From JAICMB01 sp035295125 (lineage in GTDB: Bacteria; Acidobacteriota; Terriglobia; Bryobacterales; Bryobacteraceae): a DNA stretch of 64,000 bases. Position 1 is the first letter of the stretch. Every line of letters starts with the position of its first letter. Shown one piece after another: positions 1-7,751 of the stretch. The position numbers and the translations under genes are program-made. The notes beneath the pieces are model-generated. The model did no database searches and was not told the DNA's origin. It was given only the letters and a program-made list of their open reading frames with translations. The DNA lies in contig DATGJP010000095.1 of the NCBI GenBank assembly GCA_035295125.1, forward strand, positions 372,001 to 436,000, in the 5' to 3' direction.

Positions 1-1314
1 CTCCCGCTCGCTCGGCGGCAGATCCTCGGTCGAGATGTCGAAGACCTGGCCGGTGCAATGCACCGGAATCTCGCTCCCCGGCTCCCGCCGCCTCTCCTGT
101 TCCACCGTGTTTACCAGCTCCGTCACTCGCAGAGGGACAAACTGCTCGTTCCGCGAGCTCAGTCCATCGAATAGCCGATGGGTCTCCCAGGCAATGTAAA
201 GCAATGTGCCCACGGTTGAAGGCGCCGCTTGCTCGTACAGATCCTGAAGATCCGGGTCCGAGGAATACGTCTGCAGCGCAAAACCGAAATAATCCGGCTT
301 CTTGAAAACTTTCACCAGCCCTTTGCCGGACGCGCGGCGTAAATCGTCATAGTTGTGGTACAGAAGATCCTCGCCCTTCAGCCACACAACGAGCCGTTGA
401 TCGGCGCGATGCGAAGGATCGGCATCGTTCCGGTACTCCACGAACAATTTTCGGAAATCCTCAGGACTGCTCTGATACAACTGCAGCAGTTCCCGCGCGC
501 GCATCACACGAAACCAATACGTTGGCGAATAGTCCCGCTGCATGTGGAACGAAATCGCCTCAAACAGCTCGCGATGATACGCCGGACTTGCGGCAAAGAA
601 CATCGACGCCACCGTATGCGGCTGATCGGTCTTCAACGCCGCCTGCGCCAGCGACTGCATATCCCCGACGCAACCCTCCCCGCAATGGTAGGCAAACACC
701 GCCCAATCCTGGCCGCCAAACTTCGTCACCATGCGCGCAAGGTACTTCGCCGCCGCCGGAATCGCGCGTTCCGGAATCAGCCGGTCATCGCGCACCGTCA
801 CCACGTACGGCGTCTTGTGGCGCACCGTCCGCGTCACGGTCCTGCCGTTTTTCAAGGTGACCTGCTTCTTCTCGCTGGTCGTTTTATACCGCGTCACGTG
901 GACGATCTTCAGCCCCGCCGCCCGACCCGTGGCCTCGGAAAACTGCATGATGCCCTTCGGCCCCGCTGAGCTTTCCGCGTAAGGATTCCCGAAGCTCTCG
1001 AGATAGCACATGGCCGCCAGCATATCGGCGGGAAAGCCGCTGGCGGCAGCCGATAACTGGAAAATCCGCTGCAGCTTGGGATCGCCGACCCTTTGTGCAC
1101 CGGCCAGCGCATCGGGGTCGCGCATGATGATGAAAGTCTGCGACTCGATCATGCGCTTGGTACGGATTTCCACCACGTCCTGCGTGATGCCCATCCGTTC
1201 GGCGCCAAGACCGACCAATTGATGCGCCGGCTTGAAATACTCGGCGTGATAGGAATTTCCCGCCGATCCAAGCAGCGCTAGCAGGATGAAAACCGAAAGA
1301 GCAAGAGGCCTCAC
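1..1314 (-). CDS. Secreted lytic transglycosylase (SLT domain), C-terminus cut by window edge
   Basis: I translated this gene directly from the minus strand; it stays open to the left edge for 438 codons from a GTG start. The N-terminus (MRPLALSVFILLALLGSAG) reads as a signal peptide. Residues about 85-140 match the transglycosylase SLT fold: LESFGNPYAESSAGPKGIMQ carries the expected catalytic Glu (E106), followed by the Gly-x-Met-Gln motif. The domain would cleave peptidoglycan glycan strands in the periplasm. Around residues 150-170 there is a charged insertion (KTTSEKKQVTLKNGRTVTR) not expected in a minimal SLT domain; a long C-terminal region of unknown function follows. It begins 11 bases after the eutC stop on the same strand, so it is probably the last gene of the ethanolamine operon, although its function is unrelated. 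No clear Shine-Dalgarno precedes the GTG, so the start is tentative. Confidence 0.8.
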   Translation of the reverse strand, partial: MRPLALSVFILLALLGSAGNSYHAEYFKPAHQLVGLGAERMGITQDVVEIRTKRMIESQTFIIMRDPDALAGAQRVGDPKLQRIFQLSAAASGFPADMLAAMCYLESFGNPYAESSAGPKGIMQFSEATGRAAGLKIVHVTRYKTTSEKKQVTLKNGRTVTRTVRHKTPYVVTVRDDRLIPERAIPAAAKYLARMVTKFGGQDWAVFAYHCGEGCVGDMQSLAQAALKTDQPHTVASMFFAASPAYHRELFEAISFHMQRDYSPTYWFRVMRARELLQLYQSSPEDFRKLFVEYRNDADPSHRADQRLVVWLKGEDLLYHNYDDLRRASGKGLVKVFKKPDYFGFALQTYSSDPDLQDLYEQAAPSTVGTLLYIAWETHRLFDGLSSRNEQFVPLRVTELVNTVEQERRREPGSEIPVHCTGQVFDISTEDLPPSERE

Positions 1315-1325
1315 TATGTTCTATT

Positions 1326-2048
1326 CTATGTTGACGTCGGAAGTGAATCGCCGTTTCGTTCTTTCAACCGCACTCCTGTTAACTTCAGCCGCTGTGCCTC
1401 ATTCATCAAAAATTTGAGCTTCGCCGCCGCGGCCTCAAAGCTGAGTCCGCCCGGACGGATGTTCGAAATGCAGTTGCGCTCCGCATCGGTAGTCTTCCCA
1501 GGTACCGGTTTCCACGTCAGGTACACGCCCAAGCTGTCAGGCGAGCTCAACCCCGGCCGTTCCCCAATCAACACCGCTACCATCTCCGAGCCCAGCAAAG
1601 ACGCAACCTCATCCCCAATCGCCACCCGCCCTTGCTCGACGATCACCACTGGCCCATCGACCGCCACCGTCTTCAACAATGCGACAGCGTGCCGCTGCAC
1701 CGCCAACGCCGAAAGCCCGTCAGTGATGCAGGCTGTCAGCCTGCGCGGCGGTAGGCAACCGCCGCAAAAACTAATCAGCTTTTCCCTTGACTCTCCGCTC
1801 AATACCCGCCCCAAATCCGGCCGTCGTAAATAGACTTCCCTGTCCCTCGCCGCACTAGCGAGCGCAACCACCCCCGCCCCCAGCCCCTCAACCTCCATCA
1901 TGAGCGCCCTCACATCCAGCCTGGCATGAACCGCATCCCGAGCCTGAGCATGAGCCATCTGGAAATCCAGCATCTCGGCAGTAGGCAAACTGCTGCCCGC
2001 GCGCCCCAGGCCCACCCGAGCCGAAGTGAACTCCCGCAGACTCCTCAC
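1326..2048 (-). CDS. eutC: Ethanolamine ammonia-lyase small subunit
   Basis: EutC pairs with EutB to form the adenosylcobalamin-dependent enzyme that splits ethanolamine into acetaldehyde and ammonia in the cytoplasm. Family features seen are the N-terminal RVGLGRAGSSLPT segment, the RRPDLGRVLS segment, ITDGLSALAVQRHA, the SLLGSEMVAVLIGERPGLSSPDSLGVYLTW region (split here at about residue 165) and the ERNCISNIRPGGL signature. At 240 residues it is shorter than enterobacterial EutC, mainly at the N-terminus. Its ATG overlaps the eutB stop by four bases, so the two are translationally coupled. Residues 94-108 (FCGGCLPPRRLTACI) are encoded by a pair of palindromic repeats and look foreign against the family, as described in the repeat entry. 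Confidence 0.93.
   Translation of the reverse strand: MRSLREFTSARVGLGRAGSSLPTAEMLDFQMAHAQARDAVHARLDVRALMMEVEGLGAGVVALASAARDREVYLRRPDLGRVLSGESREKLISFCGGCLPPRRLTACITDGLSALAVQRHAVALLKTVAVDGPVVIVEQGRVAIGDEVASLLGSEMVAVLIGERPGLSSPDSLGVYLTWKPVPGKTTDAERNCISNIRPGGLSFEAAAAKLKFLMNEAQRLKLTGVRLKERNGDSLPTST
1728..1765. repeat. Family A paired palindrome inside eutC
   Basis: Two adjacent perfect palindromes, GCAGGCTGTCAGCCTGC and then GCGGCGGTAGGCAACCGCCGC, lie in frame within eutC. The same two-palindrome design occurs between genes at about 4876, 21524 and 22945. The insertion adds or overwrites roughly 13 codons without breaking the frame. Confidence 0.75.
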
Positions 2049-3397
2049 GCTTCCAGCAACGCCCCCGCCATCTTAGGAACTAAGCTCTCAGCCCGAGCCA
2101 ACCAAGCCTCAAACTCCGGAGCCGGCCGCAGCCCGAGCAGCTTCCGCACATACAAAGCATCGTGAAACGACGTGCTTTGGTAGTTGAGCATGATGTCGTC
2201 CGCCCCCGGCACCCCCATGACATAATTGACGCCTGCCGCCGCCAGCAGCGTCAAAAGAACATCCATATCATCCTGATCCGCCTCGGCATGATTCGTATAG
2301 CAGACGTCGCATCCCATCGGAAGTCCCAACAGCTTGCCGCAAAAATGGTCCTCCAGCCCTGCCCGCGTAATCTGCTTCCCGTCGAACAAATACTCCGGCC
2401 CGATGAACCCGACCACCGTATTCACCAGCAGCGGCTCAAATCGCCGCGCCACCGCGTAAGCCCGCGCCTCGCAGGTCTGCTGATCGACACCGTGATGTCC
2501 ATTCGCCGACAAAGCGCTTCCCTGCCCCGTCTCGAAGTACATGACGTTCGAGCCCACCGTGCCCCGCCTCAACTCCAGCGCCTGCTCGCGAGCCTCGCCC
2601 AGCATTGCCAGATTCACACCGAATGCCGTATTTGCCGCCTCCGTTCCCGCGATCGACTGAAACACCAGGTCCACCGGAGCGCCGCCCGACATCGCCTCCA
2701 TTTGTGTAGTCACATGCGCCAGCACACAACTCTGCACCGGAATCTCAAACGATTCCCTCAACCGGTCGAGCATGCGCAGCAGCGTCGTAGTTGTGCCGAC
2801 GTTATCCGAAACCGGGTTAATTCCGATCACCGCATCCCCGCACTCATACAGGAGGCCATCAATGATACTCGCCGCTATGCCCTTGGGATCGTCGGTGGGA
2901 TGATTGGGCTGCAGCCGCGTCGAGAAGCGCCCCGCCAGCCCGATCGTATTCCGGAACCGCGTCACCACGCGAATCTTGGCCGCCACGGTCACGAGATCCT
3001 GAACCCGCATGATCTTCGAAACCGCCGCCGCCATTTCCGGGGTCAACCCAGCGGCCAGCCGTCCCAGAATATCGCCGGTCGCCTGCTCGCTAAGCAGCCA
3101 ATCCCGAAACTCGCCGACGGTCAAATGTGACACCGGCTCGAAAGCCGCGGCATCGTGCGAGTCCATGATGAGCCGCGTCACCTCGTCCGACTCATACGGC
3201 ACCACCGACTCATTCAGGAATGCCCGCAGCGGCACATCGGCAAGCGCCATCTGGGCCGCCGCCCGTTCCTCGCCGCTTCGGGCTGCTACGCCCGCGAGTT
3301 CATCTCCCGACCGCGCCGGAGTCGCCTTAGCAAGCAGGTCGCGCAGATCCTCAAACCGGTACACCACGTTTCGCACAGTGTGCGAATACCCGCTCAC
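2045..3397 (-). CDS. eutB: Ethanolamine ammonia-lyase large subunit
   Basis: The catalytic TIM-barrel subunit of ethanolamine ammonia-lyase, which binds ethanolamine and works by radical chemistry with adenosylcobalamin. At 450 residues it has the usual EutB length. Recognisable parts are the N-terminal FEDLRDLLAKA segment, DVPLRAFLNESVVPYE, LRIG-less but typical IGINPVSDN, the substrate-site region MYFETGQGSALSANGHHGVDQ, FIGPEYLFDGKQI and the GCDVCYTNHAEADQDD motif near the C-terminus. It overlaps the permease stop and the eutC start by four bases each, giving an eat-eutB-eutC unit. No reactivase (EutA), aldehyde dehydrogenase or shell protein is visible nearby, so acetaldehyde must be handled by genes elsewhere, and the reactivase may be absent or remote. 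Confidence 0.96.
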   Translation of the reverse strand: MSGYSHTVRNVVYRFEDLRDLLAKATPARSGDELAGVAARSGEERAAAQMALADVPLRAFLNESVVPYESDEVTRLIMDSHDAAAFEPVSHLTVGEFRDWLLSEQATGDILGRLAAGLTPEMAAAVSKIMRVQDLVTVAAKIRVVTRFRNTIGLAGRFSTRLQPNHPTDDPKGIAASIIDGLLYECGDAVIGINPVSDNVGTTTTLLRMLDRLRESFEIPVQSCVLAHVTTQMEAMSGGAPVDLVFQSIAGTEAANTAFGVNLAMLGEAREQALELRRGTVGSNVMYFETGQGSALSANGHHGVDQQTCEARAYAVARRFEPLLVNTVVGFIGPEYLFDGKQITRAGLEDHFCGKLLGLPMGCDVCYTNHAEADQDDMDVLLTLLAAAGVNYVMGVPGADDIMLNYQSTSFHDALYVRKLLGLRPAPEFEAWLARAESLVPKMAGALLEA

Positions 3398-4821
3398 GCC
3401 GGGACCCCCTTTTCCTCACCGCGGTGGGAGAGCGCATACTCTTCCTCCGGCGACAGAACCAGCCGGTGCCGCGCATGGAAGGCAAACCACCCGATCCCAC
3501 ATAGAAACCAAATCGCCGCTCCAACCACTCCCAGGTTGTAATCGCGATTCAAGAACAGCAAAACCAAAGTGACCAACGCGATCATCGCGGCCACGACTGC
3601 TCCAAAAATCCCCAGCGGACTGCGGTAAGGCCGCTCAATGTCCGGAAACCGCACACGTAGCAAAACGAACGACGCCATCTGCAGCACATAGGCCATCACG
3701 GCGCCGAACACCGCCATGTTCAGTAGCGTTGCTCCGACCGCGCTATTCTGTCCCGCAATCCGGATCGCCAGTGCCGCCGCAAATCCGAGCAGCGATCCCG
3801 CAATCAAAGCCCGATGCGGAGTCTTCCGTGCGCCGTTCGTCACCGAGAGCCAGCTCGGAAAATATCCCGCACGAGAAAGCGAATAAATCTGCCGCCCGTA
3901 AGCGTAAATAATTGCGTGGAAACTCGCTAGCAGGCCGGTACAGGCAAACAATGCGAGCAGCCGGGTGCGCGTTCCCGCCCCAAAAATCGCCCGAAACCCG
4001 AGAAACAGCGGCTCATTCGAAGCTCCAATCGCACGCGCCCCCGGCGCCAGTCCCGAATTCAGCACCACTGTCAAGAACGAGCATGCGATCAAGGTCAGTA
4101 GCCCGTATAGAATCCCCTTCGGCATGTCGCGAGTGGGCTCATGCGCCTCCTCCGCCGCCAAAGGCAACTGTTCAATTCCCAGGTAGACCCACAATGCGAA
4201 CGGAAGCGCCGCCAGCATGCCGTACCAACCCTTCGGCAGCCAGGGACCGTTCTCCAAAGCCCAGTGCCGCAGCTCAAACCGCGGCGCTGCACCCACATAG
4301 AACACACCCAGGATGGCCAGCGCGCATAATGTGATCCAGACCGACACCCGAAATGAAAGATGCACGCCGGCGATATTAAACAGCACGAACACGACGTAAC
4401 AAGCCACCCACCACAGCGGCTCCCATTTTTCGGGAGTGCCGAAGATCGCACCCAGATATCCGCCCACGCCGACCACGATGACCGCCGGAGTCAGAATGTA
4501 CTCCATATTCTCGGCGAGTCCGGTGATGTACCCGCCCCACGTCCCCATCGAGGTACGCGCGAACGAATAAGCGCCGCCCGCATGCGGCAGCGCCGCCGAC
4601 ATCTCCGCAATGCTGAAGCACAAACCCGCGAACAGCACCGTGATGATGCCGAGCGCGCTCACCAATCCCCCGAACCCGCCCGCCGTTAACCCGAAGTTCC
4701 ACCCGAAGAAGTCCCCCGAGATGACCGCACCGACGCCGAGAGCCCACAAGTGCAACACGCCCGCATGCCGCCGCAGCCCCCGCTTCTCGAAATACTCGGC
4801 CGCCGGTCGCACGTAGGTCAT
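3394..4821 (-). CDS. eat: Ethanolamine permease, APC superfamily
   Basis: A cytoplasmic-membrane transporter of the amino acid-polyamine-organocation superfamily with about twelve hydrophobic segments over 475 residues. The N-terminal region (LWALGVGAVISGDFFGWNFG) and the following AALPHAGGAYSFAR segment are typical of the ethanolamine permease branch. Its overlap with eutB supports ethanolamine as substrate rather than an amino acid. The frame stays open to an upstream ATG at 4860, adding MLRGRIRSRSIAS. I prefer the internal ATG because the sequence from MTYVRPAAEYFEKR on resembles family N-termini, but neither start has a clear ribosome binding site. Confidence 0.88.
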   Translation of the reverse strand: MTYVRPAAEYFEKRGLRRHAGVLHLWALGVGAVISGDFFGWNFGLTAGGFGGLVSALGIITVLFAGLCFSIAEMSAALPHAGGAYSFARTSMGTWGGYITGLAENMEYILTPAVIVVGVGGYLGAIFGTPEKWEPLWWVACYVVFVLFNIAGVHLSFRVSVWITLCALAILGVFYVGAAPRFELRHWALENGPWLPKGWYGMLAALPFALWVYLGIEQLPLAAEEAHEPTRDMPKGILYGLLTLIACSFLTVVLNSGLAPGARAIGASNEPLFLGFRAIFGAGTRTRLLALFACTGLLASFHAIIYAYGRQIYSLSRAGYFPSWLSVTNGARKTPHRALIAGSLLGFAAALAIRIAGQNSAVGATLLNMAVFGAVMAYVLQMASFVLLRVRFPDIERPYRSPLGIFGAVVAAMIALVTLVLLFLNRDYNLGVVGAAIWFLCGIGWFAFHARHRLVLSPEEEYALSHRGEEKGVPA

Positions 4822-4875
4822 ACTTGCTATGCTACGACTCCGAATCCGGCCGCGAAGCATATCGTTACTATGTGA

Positions 4876-4910
4876 GGCAGATTGTCAATCTGCCCCGGAT
4901 TGGAAATCCG
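4876..4910. repeat. Family A paired palindrome upstream of the ethanolamine operon
   Basis: GGCAGATTGTCAATCTGCC is directly followed by CCGGATTGGAAATCCG. Both are near-perfect inverted repeats with the TTG(T/G)(C/A)AA-type centre seen in the other family A sites. The pair lies in the 507-base gap between the permease start and tsaB. Confidence 0.8.
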
Positions 4911-4959
4911 CCCGCGCTTTTTCCATATCTGATCCGCTGGTCCGCCGTGGCAGTGGCAG

Positions 4960-5055
4960 AAGTCGAGCAGGCTGAATGCTTGGCTCGCAACCTGTTGATC
5001 GATAAAGGTGTCGCAGGCGGTTTCGCATGCGCAATGCCGCTCTCAAAGACGTCTG
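4960..5055 (-). repeat. Family B dispersed repeat, diverged copy
   Basis: Read on the minus strand, this contains GTCTTTGAGAGCGGCATTGC, then GCATGCGAAACCGCCTGCGA, then GCATTCAGCCTGCTCGA. This is the same order of blocks as the family B copies at 21.6, 31.0, 37.2, 43.3 and 43.6 kb. The downstream third is strongly diverged. Confidence 0.6.
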
Positions 5056-5130
5056 CCACGGGCTGTTAGTCTAGGGGGGCGTCTGCAGGAGCCGACGTGC
5101 CCCCTTCCACTTTGGAACGCAGCGTCAAAA

Positions 5131-5316
5131 GCTACTGGGAAATTCGCACTTCTAGGCAAGCGCAGAGGTGATTCGGATGGGATGCCGAGTATCTACATTG
5201 GCGAGTTTAATGGCTCGGAGCCGCGAATGGTGGTATTCGATGGATCTACACAGTTAAGCGGCTCGGCCTTTTTCAAGCAAGCGTTCTTGCTACTTCACGA
5301 ACGCGATCCACTCGTC
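5131..5316 (+). pseudogene. Possible remnant of a PD40/TolB-like propeller protein
   Basis: One frame reads LGKRRGDSDGMPSIYIGEFN, then GSEPRMVVFDG and, further on, LLLHERDPLVECP. This order resembles the propeller blade often found in acidobacterial kinase-linked TolB-like proteins (a DGR-type turn, IYVGSLDGSEPR, then LLFVRE-TLMAQPFD). No start codon with a ribosome binding site, and no sensible continuation on either side, was seen. The resemblance is from memory and short, so this is a tentative fossil. I see nothing else coding between 5056 and 5328. Confidence 0.3.
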
Positions 5317-5328
5317 GAATGCCCCCGC

Positions 5329-5979
5329 TCACCGGTCGCGCCAGAACAACTCCGCGTCCGACCGCCGCACATAATTCGCATCCAGACTCGCAGGGTCGCA
5401 GGCCTCGCCCGCCTGCAGTCTCAGCCAGGCAATCTGCCCAACCGCGCCCGCCAGGGACCGCCCCGCTTCGATGATCGCCATTTCCCCGGCGAACGCCCGG
5501 AACGGAGCCGCATCTATTGCCACAATCTCAACATCGCCGGCCGGCAGACTCCCCAGCCAATCGCCGAACTTCATCACTACCTCCGGCGACACCACCCGCA
5601 ACCCGGCATCGTAAACTGCCCCGTAAATCTCCCCGCGCCGCGCGTCTAGAACGCAAGCCCGCAAAGGAGCCGAGCCAAACCACGCCAAAGCCTGCAAGTT
5701 GGAAACCCCGGCGACTGGCCGTCCTGTCGCATGCGCCAGTCCCTTTGCCGCGCTCAGCCCAATCCGCACGCCCGTGAACGATCCCGGTCCCGAAGCTGCC
5801 GCAAAGCACTCGATGTCATCCGGCCGCAGCCCGTGTCTCTCCAGAATTCGGCCGATGTGCCCGAACAAGATCTGCCCGAACCCCTCCGGCGAGTGCAGCA
5901 GAATTTCCTCCACCAGCTCTCCGCTGTCCACCAGAGCGACGCTGCCGAACTCCGCCGTAGTATCGAGCGAGAGGATCAC
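5329..5979 (-). CDS. tsaB: tRNA threonylcarbamoyladenosine biosynthesis protein TsaB
   Basis: TsaB partners with TsaD and TsaE to place threonylcarbamoyl on A37 of ANN-decoding tRNAs. The N-terminal MILSLDTTAEFGSVAL, the ASGPGSFTGVRIGLSAAKGL motif and the following VSNLQALA segment are diagnostic. The ASKHA-fold protein is 216 residues, normal for the family, and lacks the metal-binding histidines of TsaD. Its ATG overlaps the stop of the upstream glycosidase-like gene by four bases, so the two are cotranscribed although their roles look unrelated. No tsaD or tsaE is in the window. Confidence 0.95.
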   Translation of the reverse strand: MILSLDTTAEFGSVALVDSGELVEEILLHSPEGFGQILFGHIGRILERHGLRPDDIECFAAASGPGSFTGVRIGLSAAKGLAHATGRPVAGVSNLQALAWFGSAPLRACVLDARRGEIYGAVYDAGLRVVSPEVVMKFGDWLGSLPAGDVEIVAIDAAPFRAFAGEMAIIEAGRSLAGAVGQIAWLRLQAGEACDPASLDANYVRRSDAELFWRDR

Positions 5980-7700
5980 TGGATCAGTTCGAACACCTTG
6001 TCTGCGGAATACGCCTTGCCGTTGGCGTTCAATGCGCTAACCCGAATATTCAGCACCGCCGGATACCGGGTCGCAATGGATCTCGGAATCTGAAACGTGC
6101 CCGATGGCCCCGTCCCCAGCACGCGAAACCCCTGCCCGTCCGCCGCCACCTCGCCGGTCCAGAGATACATGATTTCCCGCGTAGCGCGCGTCGTCCGCGT
6201 CACTTTCACCGAGTACGGCGTAGGAACGCGCAACGAAAGCGGGTCCTTTGAAGGGTCCACAATCTGGTACGGAACCTTCGCCGCGCTGGTCTCGATCTCC
6301 TGCACCGGGACCGGCCGCGAGTCAAACTTATACGATCTCAACATCGATTCCTTCCGCCCTTCGCGCGCCACCAGGAGAACCCAAGGATGGGAACTGTCCG
6401 GCGTCTGTCCGGTGAAATGCTCGCCGCTGTACTTTTTTTTCTGCGTTATGTACTCGCCCGTTGCCGGGTCGAACCAGAACACGTCGTAACCGTGCTTCTC
6501 AACCGAGACCTCCAGCGGAATCGACTTCTCGACATAGTTCACGTACTCGATGCCCTCCAGTGCCACGCACCGCGTATTATCGACGTCAAAATACGGCTCC
6601 AGTTCCCAGTGCCGCGTGTCGGACATGAAATCCCACCAGTGTTTCGGGATATTCCCGAAATCGCCCTCTATCACCGGATACTGCCCGTTCATCGTTGTGC
6701 TCCATAGATGCTGCGCTGTCGTGACCCCGACAAACGGCACCGTATAAAGCTGATGCTCCACCGATCCCAACTGATCGTCGGTCGAGTTCGTAATCACAAA
6801 AGTCATCCAGCCGTCGGGAAGAAGCGGCGACGAGGTCACTTTCGAGTTCGAGGAGCGCGGATGGTCATAGGGATCCATCTTCTTGAGGTCCAGCCCCACC
6901 TCCTTCATCAACGCCCGCCCGTCCGCGGCATCCTCCCACCGCATCACGCCCTGCCACGTAATGTTGAACGGCGCGTACCGCGCCACCAGGTATTGCACCA
7001 GGCGCTCGCGGGACTGCCAGTCCGGTGCGAGAGCCCTTAGATAATCGGGGTCGGAACCGAGCACCAGGTCAATCGTCAGGCCCTTCTTCTGTAATGGCAG
7101 AATGCGGCGGTCCAGCTCGTCGAAAAACTGCACGTTCGGCTTCCCACCTGCCCACACCCGCGCCCGGTCAGCCGGCCCGCCGAGAATCGAAACCCGTACA
7201 TGATTAAATTTCTCGGCATCCGCAGCCGCAATCACGCGCTCCACTTCCTGCGCATCATTAAATGCCAGCCGGTCCGCGATCATCCCCATCCAGAGATGCG
7301 GTTTCTTGTTATCGGTCCACCAATGGTGCACGTTCGCCGGATGCACGTACCCGGGCGACTCCGACTCCGTCGCGTTAAACGTGCCCTGCTGTCCATCCAG
7401 CGTTTTCACATTGCTCGTGAAACGATACGTCCACTGGCCGGCTTCCGTCGGAGTAAATCGGATTACCACCTTGTGCGCGCCATCCCAGTAAGCCGGCACC
7501 AGGAACGTCTGAAAATGAGGCGACCGTATTTCGGCGTGAAACTCGACGTCCCTGTAGGGATCAGGATGGGCCTGTGCCTCGGTCCCGAATAACTCATAAG
7601 CAAACTCGCACGGCGAGTACGCCGCGACGTTCTCACATGTGTTCTGGCAATAAACAGGGAGCAGGAAAAGGAGCGCAAAACCCCCGCGCACGATCATCAT
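5976..7700 (-). CDS. Secreted DUF5060 / apiosidase-like glycoside hydrolase-type protein
   Basis: A 574-residue exported protein; MMIVRGGFALLFLLPVYCQN reads as a signal peptide. Residues about 25-115 form a beta-sandwich resembling DUF5060 (CEFAYELFG, FLVPAYWDGAHKVVIRFTP, GQWTYRF). Residues about 125-400 follow the DUF4038 TIM-barrel pattern: LWMGMIADRL, FNHVRVSILGG, YLVARYAPFNITWQGVMRWE and PVIEGDFGN. A further C-terminal beta domain resembles the putative collagen-binding domain that often follows it, and the last ~80 residues look like another Ig-like module. Known relatives act on plant glycosides such as apiosides; the substrate here is unknown. The catalytic acids cannot be assigned with certainty. 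Confidence 0.7.
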   Translation of the reverse strand: MMIVRGGFALLFLLPVYCQNTCENVAAYSPCEFAYELFGTEAQAHPDPYRDVEFHAEIRSPHFQTFLVPAYWDGAHKVVIRFTPTEAGQWTYRFTSNVKTLDGQQGTFNATESESPGYVHPANVHHWWTDNKKPHLWMGMIADRLAFNDAQEVERVIAAADAEKFNHVRVSILGGPADRARVWAGGKPNVQFFDELDRRILPLQKKGLTIDLVLGSDPDYLRALAPDWQSRERLVQYLVARYAPFNITWQGVMRWEDAADGRALMKEVGLDLKKMDPYDHPRSSNSKVTSSPLLPDGWMTFVITNSTDDQLGSVEHQLYTVPFVGVTTAQHLWSTTMNGQYPVIEGDFGNIPKHWWDFMSDTRHWELEPYFDVDNTRCVALEGIEYVNYVEKSIPLEVSVEKHGYDVFWFDPATGEYITQKKKYSGEHFTGQTPDSSHPWVLLVAREGRKESMLRSYKFDSRPVPVQEIETSAAKVPYQIVDPSKDPLSLRVPTPYSVKVTRTTRATREIMYLWTGEVAADGQGFRVLGTGPSGTFQIPRSIATRYPAVLNIRVSALNANGKAYSADKVFELIQ

Positions 7701-7712
7701 TCCCAGAGTACG

Positions 7713-7728
7713 ACAAGCGTCGGCTTGT
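7713..7728. repeat. Short palindrome upstream of ddl
   Basis: ACAAGC-GTCG-GCTTGT, a six-base stem with a four-base loop, lies in the divergent gap between the glycosidase-like gene and ddl. It closely resembles the hairpin before the exosortase gene at 49234. Its role (regulatory or repeat family member) is not resolved. Confidence 0.45.
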
Positions 7729-7751
7729 AACCTAAACTAGTTATCGAAACC

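Noticed and set aside
4940..4965. GCCACTG sequence on the minus strand upstream of the adenosylcobalamin-dependent eut genes, suggesting a cobalamin riboswitch
   Set aside because: No B12 box or other conserved riboswitch segment is seen, and the region is explained by the repeat families.
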